Shown: piece by piece, positions 7,000-15,452 of the stretch | Layout of the letters: every line of letters begins with the position of its first letter | Position numbering within the stretch: position 1 is the stretch's first letter | Assembly (NCBI GenBank): GCA_040766985.1 | Contig: JAXGPL010000003.1 | Coordinates: forward strand, 119,350-183,349 | Source: JAXGPL01 sp040766985 | Lineage (GTDB): Bacteria > Bacillota > Sulfobacillia > JAUYEG01 | DNA length: 64,000 nt | Reading direction: 5' to 3' | Made by a program: the position numbers and the translations under genes | Notes under the pieces: generated by a model | Told to the model about the DNA's origin: nothing | Database searches by the model: none | The model's input: the letters and a program-made list of their open reading frames with translations, nothing else

Positions 7000-8813
7000 T
7001 CCGGTCGGGGCTCGGTCAGCGCATCGGCCATGGCGGCGAGAGCTTCCGGCTCAAGCACCTGGACCGTTCGGCGTTGCGGGAAATCACTGACAGGCTGCGG
7101 CCGCACGCTCGCTCGATCTTGATCGCGCTGGCGGCTACGATGCTGATGACGGTCGCGACTGCTGTGTCGCCGCTGCTGCTGAGATTGGCCGTGGACAGAT
7201 ATGTGGCGATGGCGGACTTGCGGGGCGTCGCCACGGTGGCGGTCGCCTACCTTGCCCTGGCGGGCCTGGCCTGGTGGGGCGCATATTGGCAACGGCTGAT
7301 GTCGGAGCGCGTTGGCCAACGTCTGACCGCCGTGATGCGCCGTGATCTCTTCGCGCATCTCTTGCGGCACGGACCGGGGTTCTTTGGGAGACAGACGGTA
7401 GGCGAACTGATTACCAGGCTCACTGGCGATATCTCGGCGGTGTCCGATGTCGCAAGCTCAGGCATTCTCGGGCTGATCGCCGACCTGGGCGGCGTCATCC
7501 TGACGGTCAGTCTGATGTTCTGGCTGGACTGGCGGCTGGCCCTGGCCGCGATCACCATGATCCCGGTGGTCCTGGGATCGACATACTTGTTCGGCAAGCG
7601 GCTCCGGGCTGCGTACGCGCAGGTCAGGGAGCGGGCCGCCGATCTGGGAGCGAAGCTTCAGGAAACCCTCGCCGGAATGAGGGTCGTCCAGGCCCTCGGC
7701 CAGGAGGGAGCGAGCCAGGAACGCTTCGAGCAGGTCAATCTGTATAACCTTCGCGCAAACATGTACGCCATGCTGGTCTTCGGGCTGTTCTTTCCGCTGA
7801 TGACCATCACCGGAAACCTCGGGACGGCAGCAATCCTCGCCTATGGCGGGCTGCTGGTGACCCGGGGAGCGGTCAGTCTGGGCACCTTGATTGCCTTCAT
7901 GGCGTATATTCGCAACTTCTTTGCACCGCTGCGCGAACTGAGCATGGTCTACAACACGCTCCAATCCGCAGGGGCGTCGCTCGACCGCTACCACTACCTG
8001 ATGACATCCGTTCCGGACGTCCAGCCGCCTGCCGAACCGCGCCTGCCGGCTCGGATCCAGGGAGCGGTTGAGTTTTCCGAGGTCAGCTTTGGATACGGGC
8101 GTGGCGATCTGGCGGTCGACAAGCTCACACTCAGAGTCGACCCCGGTAAGAAGCTCGCGCTGGTAGGCCCTAGCGGCGCAGGCAAGACAACCCTGGTATC
8201 GTTGCTCACCCGCATGTTCGATGTAACGTCGGGCGGGATCTCGGTCGACGGCGTGGACCTGCGCGACTGGCCGCTCAGCGAGTTGCGCCGGGCGATTGCC
8301 GTGGTGCCGCAGGAGGCCGGCCTGTTCCCAGGTTCAGTCCTGGACAACATCCGCTACGGCAGGCCGGAAGCCACGCGTGAGGAAGTCGTCGAACTCGCTC
8401 GCCGTCTCGGGGTACACGAGGTCTTCGAGTCGCTGAGCCAGGGATACGAGACCGCCATCGGAGGAGGCGGCGCCGGGAGGGTTTCCGGGGGCCAACGTCA
8501 AGTCATCGCCGTGCTCCGGGCAGTGATGCGCGACCCTGCGATCCTCATCTTGGACGAGGCCACATCCAACGTCGACGGGCGTACGGAGGCGTTGATCAAC
8601 GCTGGCCTAGCCAGGGCTCTGGAGGGCCGGACCGGCATCATCATTGCCCATCGTCTACGTGGCGTGGGTATTGCAGACGAGATCGCAGTTCTGGACCGTG
8701 GGCGGATCGTCGACCGCGGTACGCATGTCGAGTTGCTGGAGCGATGTGTTATGTATCGTGACCTTAGCTCATCCCAGGCGATCGGGAAATCCGGGCTGCA
8801 AACGCCGGACTAG
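6996..8813 (+). CDS. ABC exporter half-transporter, second subunit
   Basis: 605 aa, same layout as its partner: six-helix membrane domain (to about residue 330), then ATPase with Walker A GPSGAGKTT, signature VSGGQRQVIAV, Walker B ILILDEATSNVD and H-loop IIAHRL. The N-terminus carries about 30 extra cytoplasmic residues before the first helix. The ATG overlaps the stop of the first subunit (ATGA), the usual sign of translational coupling and heterodimer formation. Substrate unknown. Confidence 0.93.
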   Translation: MIRSGLGQRIGHGGESFRLKHLDRSALREITDRLRPHARSILIALAATMLMTVATAVSPLLLRLAVDRYVAMADLRGVATVAVAYLALAGLAWWGAYWQRLMSERVGQRLTAVMRRDLFAHLLRHGPGFFGRQTVGELITRLTGDISAVSDVASSGILGLIADLGGVILTVSLMFWLDWRLALAAITMIPVVLGSTYLFGKRLRAAYAQVRERAADLGAKLQETLAGMRVVQALGQEGASQERFEQVNLYNLRANMYAMLVFGLFFPLMTITGNLGTAAILAYGGLLVTRGAVSLGTLIAFMAYIRNFFAPLRELSMVYNTLQSAGASLDRYHYLMTSVPDVQPPAEPRLPARIQGAVEFSEVSFGYGRGDLAVDKLTLRVDPGKKLALVGPSGAGKTTLVSLLTRMFDVTSGGISVDGVDLRDWPLSELRRAIAVVPQEAGLFPGSVLDNIRYGRPEATREEVVELARRLGVHEVFESLSQGYETAIGGGGAGRVSGGQRQVIAVLRAVMRDPAILILDEATSNVDGRTEALINAGLARALEGRTGIIIAHRLRGVGIADEIAVLDRGRIVDRGTHVELLERCVMYRDLSSSQAIGKSGLQTPD

Positions 8814-8885
8814 TGCAACTTTCCTCGCTGGATTTCGTATTGTCTCCGGCATTCCCAATCGGTCGTCACGCCGGAGGAGGAACCC

Positions 8886-9854
8886 ATGAAGATCTCTCAG
8901 CAGCCGGTAATCCAGATCGACGGGCTCAGCAAGTCCTACGGGACCTTCCAGGCCCTCAAGCCGCTCAACCTGAGGGTCAGCCGCAATTCGATCTTCGGTT
9001 TTCTTGGCCCTAACGGCGCCGGCAAGACGACGACGATCAAGCTTCTGCTGGACCTGATCACGCCGACCTCAGGTTCGGCGTCGGTGTTCGGGATGGATAT
9101 CCGCGCCGGGTCGATCGACATCCGGTCGCGCGTCGGCTACCTTCCACAGGAGCCCAGGTTCTACGAGCACATGACCGCTCGGCAGACTCTTGACTATACC
9201 GCACGCTTCTTCTTCAAAGGCCCGGCGCACGCGATCGCGGAGCGGGTCTCAGAGACCCTTGATCTCGTCGGCCTGTCCGACAAGGCGGACCGCCCCATAG
9301 GGAGCTTCTCCGGCGGTGAGCGGCAACGCCTGGGCATCGGCCAGGCCCAGGTTAACTACCCCGACCTGCTGATTCTGGACGAACCGGCTGCATCGCTGGA
9401 TCCGCTGGGCAGACGCGACGTACTGGAGGTCATGGCCAAGCTCCGCAAACACGCGACGATCTTCTACTCCACACATATTCTCGATGACGTGCAACGGGTG
9501 AGCGACACGGTGGCGATCCTCAACCGCGGCGAACTTGTAGCCAGCGGCCCTATCCAGGCTCTTTTGGCGGGTTCGGGCGAGGTCGTATTCTCGGTTTCCG
9601 TCGATGGGGCAACCGAAAGCACACGGGCGCAACTGAGCGGCCTTGAGTGCGTCGCCCGGATTGCGGATGGCCCGGCGCGCGCTATAGGACGGACCTGGCT
9701 AGTCACCGTGACCGATGAGGCAGTGGCTCTGCGCGATCTGCTGCGCGCCCTTTTGGCCGAGCCGGGGCTTCGAGTCCTTGATTTCCGGCGTTACGAGCAT
9801 CGCCTGGAAGATGTGTTCGTTCAGATTGTGGAGGGCAACGGCCATGGCAGGTAA
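8886..9854 (+). CDS. ABC-2 transporter ATP-binding protein
   Basis: 322 aa CcmA/NatA/NosF-type ATPase: Walker A GPNGAGKTTT, Q-loop YLPQEPRFY, signature FSGGERQRLGIGQ, Walker B LLILDEPAASLD, H-loop YSTHILDD. The C-terminal 90 residues form the extra domain seen in these ATPases, ending LEDVFVQIVEG. GGAGGAGG lies just before the ATG. It overlaps the permease gene by 11 bases. Together with a V4R-like and an FMN-binding protein downstream, the set recalls nosF-nosY-type systems; that link is inference. Confidence 0.93.
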   Translation: MKISQQPVIQIDGLSKSYGTFQALKPLNLRVSRNSIFGFLGPNGAGKTTTIKLLLDLITPTSGSASVFGMDIRAGSIDIRSRVGYLPQEPRFYEHMTARQTLDYTARFFFKGPAHAIAERVSETLDLVGLSDKADRPIGSFSGGERQRLGIGQAQVNYPDLLILDEPAASLDPLGRRDVLEVMAKLRKHATIFYSTHILDDVQRVSDTVAILNRGELVASGPIQALLAGSGEVVFSVSVDGATESTRAQLSGLECVARIADGPARAIGRTWLVTVTDEAVALRDLLRALLAEPGLRVLDFRRYEHRLEDVFVQIVEGNGHGR

Positions 9855-10647
9855 CGAAGTGTTCAAGCGGGTGGAGGAGCGGGGCTGGCGCCGGGGCTTC
9901 GGCAACCTGACTCGCGGGGTCCTGTCGGACTGGCTTGGTGGGCGGCGGCTGGTCTCCAGCAGCCTGGTCTGGGTTGGATTGATCGACGTACTCCTCGGCC
10001 TTGTGCTTCTCCAGGGGCGTGGGGTGGAGGCGCCCGCGGGGGCAGATGGCGTGATGCTTTACGGCATCTTCGGCGGGATCTTCGTATCTGTGGGTGTCGT
10101 TATCGCAGCTCAGCATGCGCTCGTCGGGGAGAAGACCTCCGGCACCGCAGCTTGGGTGATGTCCAAACCGGTCTCACGGACGGCCTTTGTGCTGTCCAAG
10201 GCTGTGGGCAACGGCACCGGTCTTCTGGTAACAGCCGTGCTGATTCCCGGGGCCATCGCGTATGTTCTGATCTCGCTTTGGGGTGGCCAGGGGTGGCTCA
10301 ACCCACTCTGGTTCCTGGCGGGAATGGCCGTCTTGGCTCTGAACATGGTCCTCTGGCTATGCCTCTCTCTGATGCTCGGCGCATACCTCAACCACCCTGC
10401 CGGGGTGATCGGGATTGCGCTCGCCGTGCTTTTCGGCCAGCAATTCGTAGTTGGGTCAGTCCCGCCGCTCGGCAAAGTACTGCCGCTGATTCTTACAGCG
10501 CCAGTGGGCGACGCTATCCCATCCGTTGCCGCCCAGTTGATCGCCGGACAGGCACCGGCCACGTGGCTGCCGGTGGTTGTTGCTGCGCTGGCTTCCGCTC
10601 TGTTTCTGACCATGGCGGTACGTCGCTTTGAGCGGGAGGAGTTGTAG
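9844..10647 (+). CDS. ABC-2 type permease
   Basis: About 267 aa with six membrane helices. It has the ABC-2 layout: a cytoplasmic N-terminus, paired helices, then a long last hydrophobic pair ending at FEREEL. The segment GEKTSGTAAWVMSKPVSRTAF is the conserved cytoplasmic loop (GE...GT...L..PVSR) found in NosY/GldF-type permeases that dock on the ATPase encoded just upstream. ATG at 9844 lies within the end of the ATPase gene; its stop overlaps the GTG of the next gene. Substrate unknown. Confidence 0.88.
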   Translation: MAGNEVFKRVEERGWRRGFGNLTRGVLSDWLGGRRLVSSSLVWVGLIDVLLGLVLLQGRGVEAPAGADGVMLYGIFGGIFVSVGVVIAAQHALVGEKTSGTAAWVMSKPVSRTAFVLSKAVGNGTGLLVTAVLIPGAIAYVLISLWGGQGWLNPLWFLAGMAVLALNMVLWLCLSLMLGAYLNHPAGVIGIALAVLFGQQFVVGSVPPLGKVLPLILTAPVGDAIPSVAAQLIAGQAPATWLPVVVAALASALFLTMAVRRFEREEL

Positions 10648-11648
10648 TGTCACCATCCCTTGAGGTCTCAGGTTTGGATGAGGCCCGGTTTGTCGAGTAT
10701 TGCCGGGCCCGGGGGGTCGACGAAGACCGCATTTACCGCGAGCTTGCGTCAGTCCAAGCCCTGGAGCGTTTCGCGCGGGAACGCGGGACGACCATGGCCG
10801 CACTGGATACGGAGACCCTGCAGTCATGTGTCGGCGACCTGATCAGGGACGGCCTTAACACCGAGGACAACCTTGCGGGCCTCGCCCGGTACATGTCTGC
10901 CACCGGCAGAACGGACCTCTATCTCCACCTTACCGGTCTCTTTGCCGGACGGGAGGTTCTGCCCAGTATAGCGCGGCGGCTTGCCGATATCGCAGGCCAG
11001 GCTGTCAGCGAAGAGGTCTTTCGTGGCTTCGAACTCCCCCCGCTCGGCTCCGGCCAACGGACCCTTTCACCAATCGCACAGCACATCTTGAGCAGGCTCC
11101 GGTTCTGTGTTGGCGACGACACTGCCAAGCATGTGCTGGCTGGCAACCACCACGGGATCCCCGGCGATCGATTTGCTCCCCTCCGCCAGATTTATCTTGG
11201 CAGTGGTATTGATGCCGCGCTCGCCGAGCGGCACAGTCAACTCGTGATTACCCTCGAGCAGCACTTGATGTCTGGCCGGCCGTGGTTCGAGCAGGTCGTG
11301 ACCAGGGGGTTCGTGGAGTATGTGCGTGGAAACCAGGAGATCGGCGCGGGCCTGCGCGAGGGCGACACGATCTACTTCTGCAAAGTGCCGTACGCACCAC
11401 AGGAGTACCTTGACGCACGAGACCTGACTCTGAAGCGGTACTATTTGTGCCATTGCCCTCTTGCCCGTGAGGCCATCATCGACGCGGATGTGACGGTTGA
11501 CCCGATGTTGTGCTATTGCAGCGCCGGTTTCACCAAAGTGGCATTTGACGTTATCTTTGGCCGGCCGGTGAAAGTCGAGGTCCTTGAGAGCGCCCTCGCG
11601 GGCGATACCCGCTGCCGGTTTGCGATTGCGATTCCGGCCGAGGGGTAA
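10647..11648 (+). CDS. Cys-rich protein with V4R-like C-terminal domain
   Basis: 333 aa, soluble. The N-terminal 200 residues are helical and unrecognised. The C-terminal 90 residues carry paired cysteines (YLCHCPLAREA, MLCYCSAGF) and end VLESALAGDTRCRF, the closing pattern of V4R/BchJ-like or amino-thiazoline-hydrolase-like small-molecule-binding domains. The cysteines could bind a metal or a cofactor. GTG at 10647 overlaps the permease stop, so it belongs to the ABC operon. It may sense or modify what the transporter handles. A DUF6144-like assignment is possible but I cannot confirm it. Confidence 0.6.
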   Translation: MSPSLEVSGLDEARFVEYCRARGVDEDRIYRELASVQALERFARERGTTMAALDTETLQSCVGDLIRDGLNTEDNLAGLARYMSATGRTDLYLHLTGLFAGREVLPSIARRLADIAGQAVSEEVFRGFELPPLGSGQRTLSPIAQHILSRLRFCVGDDTAKHVLAGNHHGIPGDRFAPLRQIYLGSGIDAALAERHSQLVITLEQHLMSGRPWFEQVVTRGFVEYVRGNQEIGAGLREGDTIYFCKVPYAPQEYLDARDLTLKRYYLCHCPLAREAIIDADVTVDPMLCYCSAGFTKVAFDVIFGRPVKVEVLESALAGDTRCRFAIAIPAEG

Positions 11649-11710
11649 CGCGAGAGCCTCCTGCAGGCGACGGCAGCCCGTAGCCGAAACTGTACCCGGG
11701 AGGTGCTACA

Positions 11711-12100
11711 ATGCGGTTCCGGATGCGCTACGTCCTTATTGGTCTGCTTATTATCGCCCTCTTGATTGCGGTCCCTGTGATCGTCATGACCATGCGCTTC
11801 ACCCGCGAGTACTCCAAGCTCCAAATCTCGGAGGTCGCGATCAGTTCGGTTGCCTCAGGGGTCTATAGGGGCCTCTGTGACGTCGGTCCGGTGGCCGCCG
11901 AGGTCGAAGTGACGGTTGCTGACGGCACGATCACCGGTATCAGACTGATCCGCCATCAGAACGGGCAGGGCAGTTCGGCGGAGGTGATCACCGACCTGGT
12001 CATCGAGGCTCAATCGCTGCAGGTGGACGTGGTCGGTGGCGCCACGATCAGCAGCAAGGTCATCCTCAAGGCGATCGAGAAGGCCCTCACCGGCGGCTAG
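11711..12100 (+). CDS. Membrane-anchored FMN-binding-domain protein
   Basis: 129 aa. One N-terminal membrane helix (YVLIGLLIIALLIAVPVIVM), then an extracytoplasmic FMN-binding domain ending VVGGATISSKVILKAIEKAL. GGATISS matches the S/T-GAT-S/T motif where FMN is attached to Thr by phosphoester in RnfG/NqrC/NosR-type proteins. It likely carries covalent flavin outside the membrane, which would need an ApbE flavin transferase not seen here. GGGAGG precedes the ATG. It is the last gene of the ABC/V4R set, 62 bases after the V4R-like gene. Confidence 0.85.
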   Translation: MRFRMRYVLIGLLIIALLIAVPVIVMTMRFTREYSKLQISEVAISSVASGVYRGLCDVGPVAAEVEVTVADGTITGIRLIRHQNGQGSSAEVITDLVIEAQSLQVDVVGGATISSKVILKAIEKALTGG

Positions 12101-12128
12101 GGGTTGGGGCGGAGGGCCAATCCCACTC

Positions 12129-12991
12129 TTACACCAGCGCATCCAGATGGCCCGTTCGCCGGCCCTTGACCACGGCCCAGAGGGCGAACAAGCCCCACAG
12201 GGCAAGGCTGACGCCGGCCGCCGCGAAGTTGACCTGCCCCGGAAAGGCAAGCCGCCGGACCGGAGAGGCGTCGGGGTTCCGGGCACGCAGTTCAGCCCAG
12301 CGGAGCAGGACCTGACGCACGTAATTCTCGGTTTCGGTGAACGGCGGGATAGCAATCTCCATCGGATCCACCTGCCTGACCGCGGTGGCTCCTGCGTTGT
12401 ACGCAGCGAACGCCGCAACGAAGTTGCCTCCGAACTCGTCGAGCAGCATCCTCAGATAGGTGGCGCCAGCCCGGATATTGGCCCCGGGGTCGAAAATGCA
12501 GTCGGTACCGCAGGCTGGTGGAGCGTGGCCCCCGTTGCATGTGGCGGTCGGGCGGAGCTCGCGCCACGTGGCTGGCGCAGTTGCATCAGCCCGCGTGCTC
12601 CGGCCCGTGAGACCGCCTCGGGCCGGAACGAACTCTCAGCGATGATCACGGCCGCCACGAGAGCAGGATCTAGCCCCTGCTCCGCCGCATATAGCCTGAT
12701 CTCGTTGGCATACGGCATCCCGGGTAGGTCCTGGCTGGCCTGCTCATAGCTGTCGAGCACCGTCCAAGCTGCACGGACCTGGTCCCGGTAGATGACAAGG
12801 TAGGCCCAGGCGATCGAACTAGTTATCGCCAGAAGCACAAGGTAGGCGATGAGGGTGCGCCTGGTCAAGGTCCGCTCGCGATGGAAAAGGTCGGCGATGA
12901 GCACCGCGGGGCTTGCGAGTACCTCCCCGACAAAGAGCAGAGCAGAACGCACTGCCTGCGCTCGTGCCGCCGGCGCTCCAGCGGTAACCAT
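12129..12991 (-). pseudogene. Membrane-anchored lytic transglycosylase (SLT domain) broken by a one-base frameshift
   Basis: The first part (from ATG 12991) has a membrane helix (TLIAYLVLLAITSSIAWAYL) and the SLT catalytic region PALVAAVIIAESSFRPEAVS, Glu in ESSF, then GARGLMQL. After that the frame fails. The missing sequence continues in another frame as PATWRELRP ... DPGANIRAGATYLRMLLDEF and AFAAYNAGATAV. Adding one G at about 12578 (CTGCGCC to CTGGCGCC on the coding strand) restores a full SLT protein, with a second membrane helix near the C-terminus. It is either a recent inactivation or a sequencing error. It would cleave peptidoglycan outside the membrane. Confidence 0.85.
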
Positions 12992-13055
12992 GAAATGGCT
13001 CACCTCCACACAGATGAGCCATTTTCGGTACTTGCAGATGCTTACCTTTTTTGCG

Positions 13056-13352
13056 CTACCGTAACAGCCGGTCGAGCAGGCCTCGTCCCTTGTTCTTGCC
13101 GGCGCGCCCCTTGCCGGGCCCGTACGTCACGCTCATGATCAGCCCCTCGATCGCAAGCTTTCCTGCGTCCAGGTCAAGGTGCTTGATGTGAAGGTCCTCG
13201 CCTTTGACGGTCAGCGAACCGAGCTCCGTATCGAGCACGATCTGCTCGTCGTCAAAGGTTGCCAGGTGCAGCACACCCGATATGCTGGCCTGTTCCCGGT
13301 TGACCAGGCTGAGTTCGTGGTCTTCCGCCAGCCCGAGTTCACGTTCGTCCAT
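13056..13352 (-). CDS. yabP: Sporulation protein YabP
   Basis: About 98 aa, soluble, one YabP/YqfC domain: NREQASISGVLHLATFDDEQ and LTVKGEDLHIKHLDLDAGKLAIEG are the conserved beta-strand motifs. In Bacillus it is a mother-cell protein needed for spore cortex. ATG at 13352 follows GGGGGGAG. It lies 60 bases after the end of the SpoIID-like gene. Its normal partner yabQ is displaced by about 8 kb. Confidence 0.9.
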   Translation of the reverse strand: MDERELGLAEDHELSLVNREQASISGVLHLATFDDEQIVLDTELGSLTVKGEDLHIKHLDLDAGKLAIEGLIMSVTYGPGKGRAGKNKGRGLLDRLLR

Positions 13353-13412
13353 CCGGCTCCCCCCCGTCACAGCCAAGATATGCTTGGCCAAAGGGGTTAT
13401 TCCGGCGTCACC

Positions 13413-14363
13413 TCACTTCCACCACTGCTCGACCTTGACGCCTTGGAAGAACCGGTACAGGATCTGAGCCGCGACTTCGCCCCGCTCTGCGAAGTACCGG
13501 GCGCTCCACTGCGGCAGACCGACGCCGTGACCGAAGCCCTTGCCCTTCATCGTCACGCGGTCGCCGCTAACCTCGACTTCCGTTAGCATTGTCGACCGCA
13601 TCTTCTCGGACCCGAGCGCCGTGCGAAGCGCGGCTGCCGATACCCTCGTTGACCCGAAGGTCAGTTCGGTCGCTCGTCCCGACGGGCCACGGGCGGCTAT
13701 CTTGGCGCTGCTGATTGTCTTGAGATTGGCGCCCTTGACTTGGCGTACCGCGTCGGCCACTTCACTGATTGCGAACGAGGCCTGCCAGACGGCTTCGGGG
13801 TTGGCTGACGGGGCTTCAGCCACGACGATGTATGGAGTGGGCGCGTCGGTAAAGCCCAAGCCTTCCTTGGCCGTAGCCGTCTTACCGCCTGCGTCGGCAT
13901 GGTACCAGGCGCGGATGGGGTTGTTTTGGTAGGTCATGATGAACCCCCTGGTCTCCGCGACAGCCTGCTTGACGACATCGTTTATCCGGGACGCGTTGTA
14001 GGCCTGAAACACTTTTTCGTCAGTGCTGACATCGGTTCCAGTCTGCTCCCTGGTGCCGCCCTTGCGCTGCAAAGCTTCAATCGTAAAGGTCCGGGCAAGG
14101 ATGGCTTGAGCCTTGAGGGCTTCGATGGGCCAGTCCGGCGCCATTTCGCCTGCCACCACGCCTTCAAGGTACCGCTCCATTCCCATGCTTTCGGTGGCCC
14201 CTGTGTCGTGCATGAAGACCGTCAACTGCGGCTCGGTGGTCACTTTACGGTATGGCGATGCGCGGCGGAACGGATTGCACGACGCCAGCATCGTTGTCCC
14301 GATCAATGCCACGATTAACAGGCGGTAAGCCCATCGCCAGGCGCCCGCGCTACGACTAGTCAA
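13413..14363 (-). CDS. SpoIID/LytB-domain protein
   Basis: 316 aa. A signal or anchor helix near the N-terminus (LLIVALIGTTMLASC, possibly a lipobox-like LASC), then a SpoIID domain: MERYLEGVVAGEMAPDWPIEALKAQAILARTFTI (shown as its start MERYLEGVVAGEM), WYHADAGGKTATAKE, GKGFGHGVGLPQWSARY. SpoIID is a lytic transglycosylase for engulfment; this is a paralogue or relative set inside the yab cluster, between rqcP and yabP. Start TTG at 14363 is backed by GAGGAGG. A stable hairpin (14384-14399) lies just upstream of that site. Confidence 0.88.
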   Translation of the reverse strand: MTSRSAGAWRWAYRLLIVALIGTTMLASCNPFRRASPYRKVTTEPQLTVFMHDTGATESMGMERYLEGVVAGEMAPDWPIEALKAQAILARTFTIEALQRKGGTREQTGTDVSTDEKVFQAYNASRINDVVKQAVAETRGFIMTYQNNPIRAWYHADAGGKTATAKEGLGFTDAPTPYIVVAEAPSANPEAVWQASFAISEVADAVRQVKGANLKTISSAKIAARGPSGRATELTFGSTRVSAAALRTALGSEKMRSTMLTEVEVSGDRVTMKGKGFGHGVGLPQWSARYFAERGEVAAQILYRFFQGVKVEQWWK

Positions 14364-14379
14364 CTAATGTCATCCTCCT

Positions 14380-14500
14380 CGGACGTGCGAAAACGCACGG
14401 TCCATTATCAACATGGCTGTCTAGCTGGGGCTTAATCCCCTGGTGAGGCTGGCGGAATCAGGTAGGTTAACCAGTTCGGTAGGTGCAAAGGCACCGTTCA
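14380..14500. other. Structured leader region of the SpoIID-like gene
   Basis: Three perfect small hairpins within about 110 bases: CGTGCG-AAAA-CGCACG (14384-14399), GGGG-CTTAAT-CCCC (14427-14440) and GGTGC-AAAG-GCACC (14482-14495). Read leftward they form a leader ending just before the GAGGAGG of the SpoIID-like gene. I could not match any known riboswitch class on either strand. Candidate structured RNA only. Confidence 0.35.
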
Positions 14501-14626
14501 TTGTGTAATGAGAGGGGCCTTGCCTGGGCCGTGGCGGTCGCTGTCGCCGGCGATATGGCCTGCTATCCGGCACGAGCGGGACGCGGAGCTTTGCATCATC
14601 CAGTGCGGCGAATACGCGGTCGGTCT

Positions 14627-14869
14627 TCAGCCTAGCACTCGGTACAGCTTCTCCGCCTCTGCAACGGGGACGTGCTCACGGAGGTCCAGGACTTCGGCAC
14701 GTACCGTGCGCTGGCCGAAATGGAGTTCGATAACATCGCCGACCGCGAGCTCGTGGCCAGCTTTGGCAGGCCGGTCGTTGACCATTGCGCGCCCGCCGTC
14801 GCAGAGTTCTTTGGCCAGTACACGCCTCTTGACCAGCCGGCTGACTTTGAGGAACTTGTCCAGCCTCAT
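14627..14869 (-). CDS. rqcP: RqcP, S4-domain ribosome quality control protein (YabO)
   Basis: 80 aa, a single S4 RNA-binding domain: MRLDKFLKVSRLVKRRVLAKE, then GRAMVNDRPAKAGHELAVGD and a short C-terminus. RqcP/YabO (Hsp15 family) works with RqcH on stalled 50S subunits during alanine tailing. The ATG at 14869 follows a GGGGGG stretch. Gene order hup-rqcP-(spoIID)-yabP is usual for Clostridia-like genomes. Length fits the family well. Confidence 0.93.
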   Translation of the reverse strand: MRLDKFLKVSRLVKRRVLAKELCDGGRAMVNDRPAKAGHELAVGDVIELHFGQRTVRAEVLDLREHVPVAEAEKLYRVLG

Positions 14870-14993
14870 CGCGCCAACGCCCCCCAACCAAAACAGCAGC
14901 GCCGGGTAATCCCCGGCGCGCTCGTACCCGGCCCAAGCGTGCGGAGGCTGCCCCGTGAGGGACAACATCACTCCCGCCGCCAGGTCACAGGCC

Positions 14994-15269
14994 CTACTTG
15001 TGAACCGCCTCGCGCAGGGTTTTGCCCGCCTTGAACACCGGCACCTTCGTCGCGGCGATCTCGATTTCCTCGCCGGTCTGCGGGTTGCGGCCCATCCGAG
15101 CGCCACGGGCGCGGACCTCAAAGGCCCCAAAGCCAGTCAAGACGACTTTGTCGCCGCGTCCGAGGGCTTCTTGCACCGCTTCCAGCATTGCCCCAACGGC
15201 CTTTTCGGCCTCCACCTTCTTGAGCCCCGATTTTTCCGCAACGGCCTGGACCAGATCTGCTCGGTTCAA
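14994..15269 (-). CDS. hup: DNA-binding protein HU
   Basis: 91 aa, a full HU/IHF-family protein: MNRADLVQAVAEKSGLKKVE, the VVLTGFGAFEVRARGARMGRN arm region (first part given), NPQTGEEI and the closing VPVFKAGKTLREAV. It is the main nucleoid protein, bending DNA without strict sequence preference. Start is TTG at 15269, preceded by AGGAGG at good spacing. It is followed by rqcP, as in related genomes. Confidence 0.96.
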   Translation of the reverse strand: MNRADLVQAVAEKSGLKKVEAEKAVGAMLEAVQEALGRGDKVVLTGFGAFEVRARGARMGRNPQTGEEIEIAATKVPVFKAGKTLREAVHK

Positions 15270-15452
15270 GTAGCCAGCCTCCTATTCGCGAGCCGCCCAG
15301 TCTCGGCCATCTTGCGGGCGGCGATTTCCTGCAGTAAGTCTCCCTTCCATGTCCGCCTGCTATGCAGCCTGGTATGCTTCCTGCGGGTAAGAGATATGCC
15401 CTGGGCCGGGCGAGGACCGACCTGGAATCCTGCTCTTAGCGACTGGAGGAAC

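Noticed and set aside
14364..14626. Known riboswitch (c-di-GMP, c-di-AMP, TPP, cobalamin) or SRP RNA in the leader of the SpoIID-like gene
   Set aside because: Small resemblances such as GGTAGGT and GCAAAG are out of order; none of the core motifs align on either strand.
14955..15452. Upstream extension of the M55 frame across hup
   Set aside because: Antisense to hup and lacking DppA features; GTG at 15453 with GGAGG explains the start.
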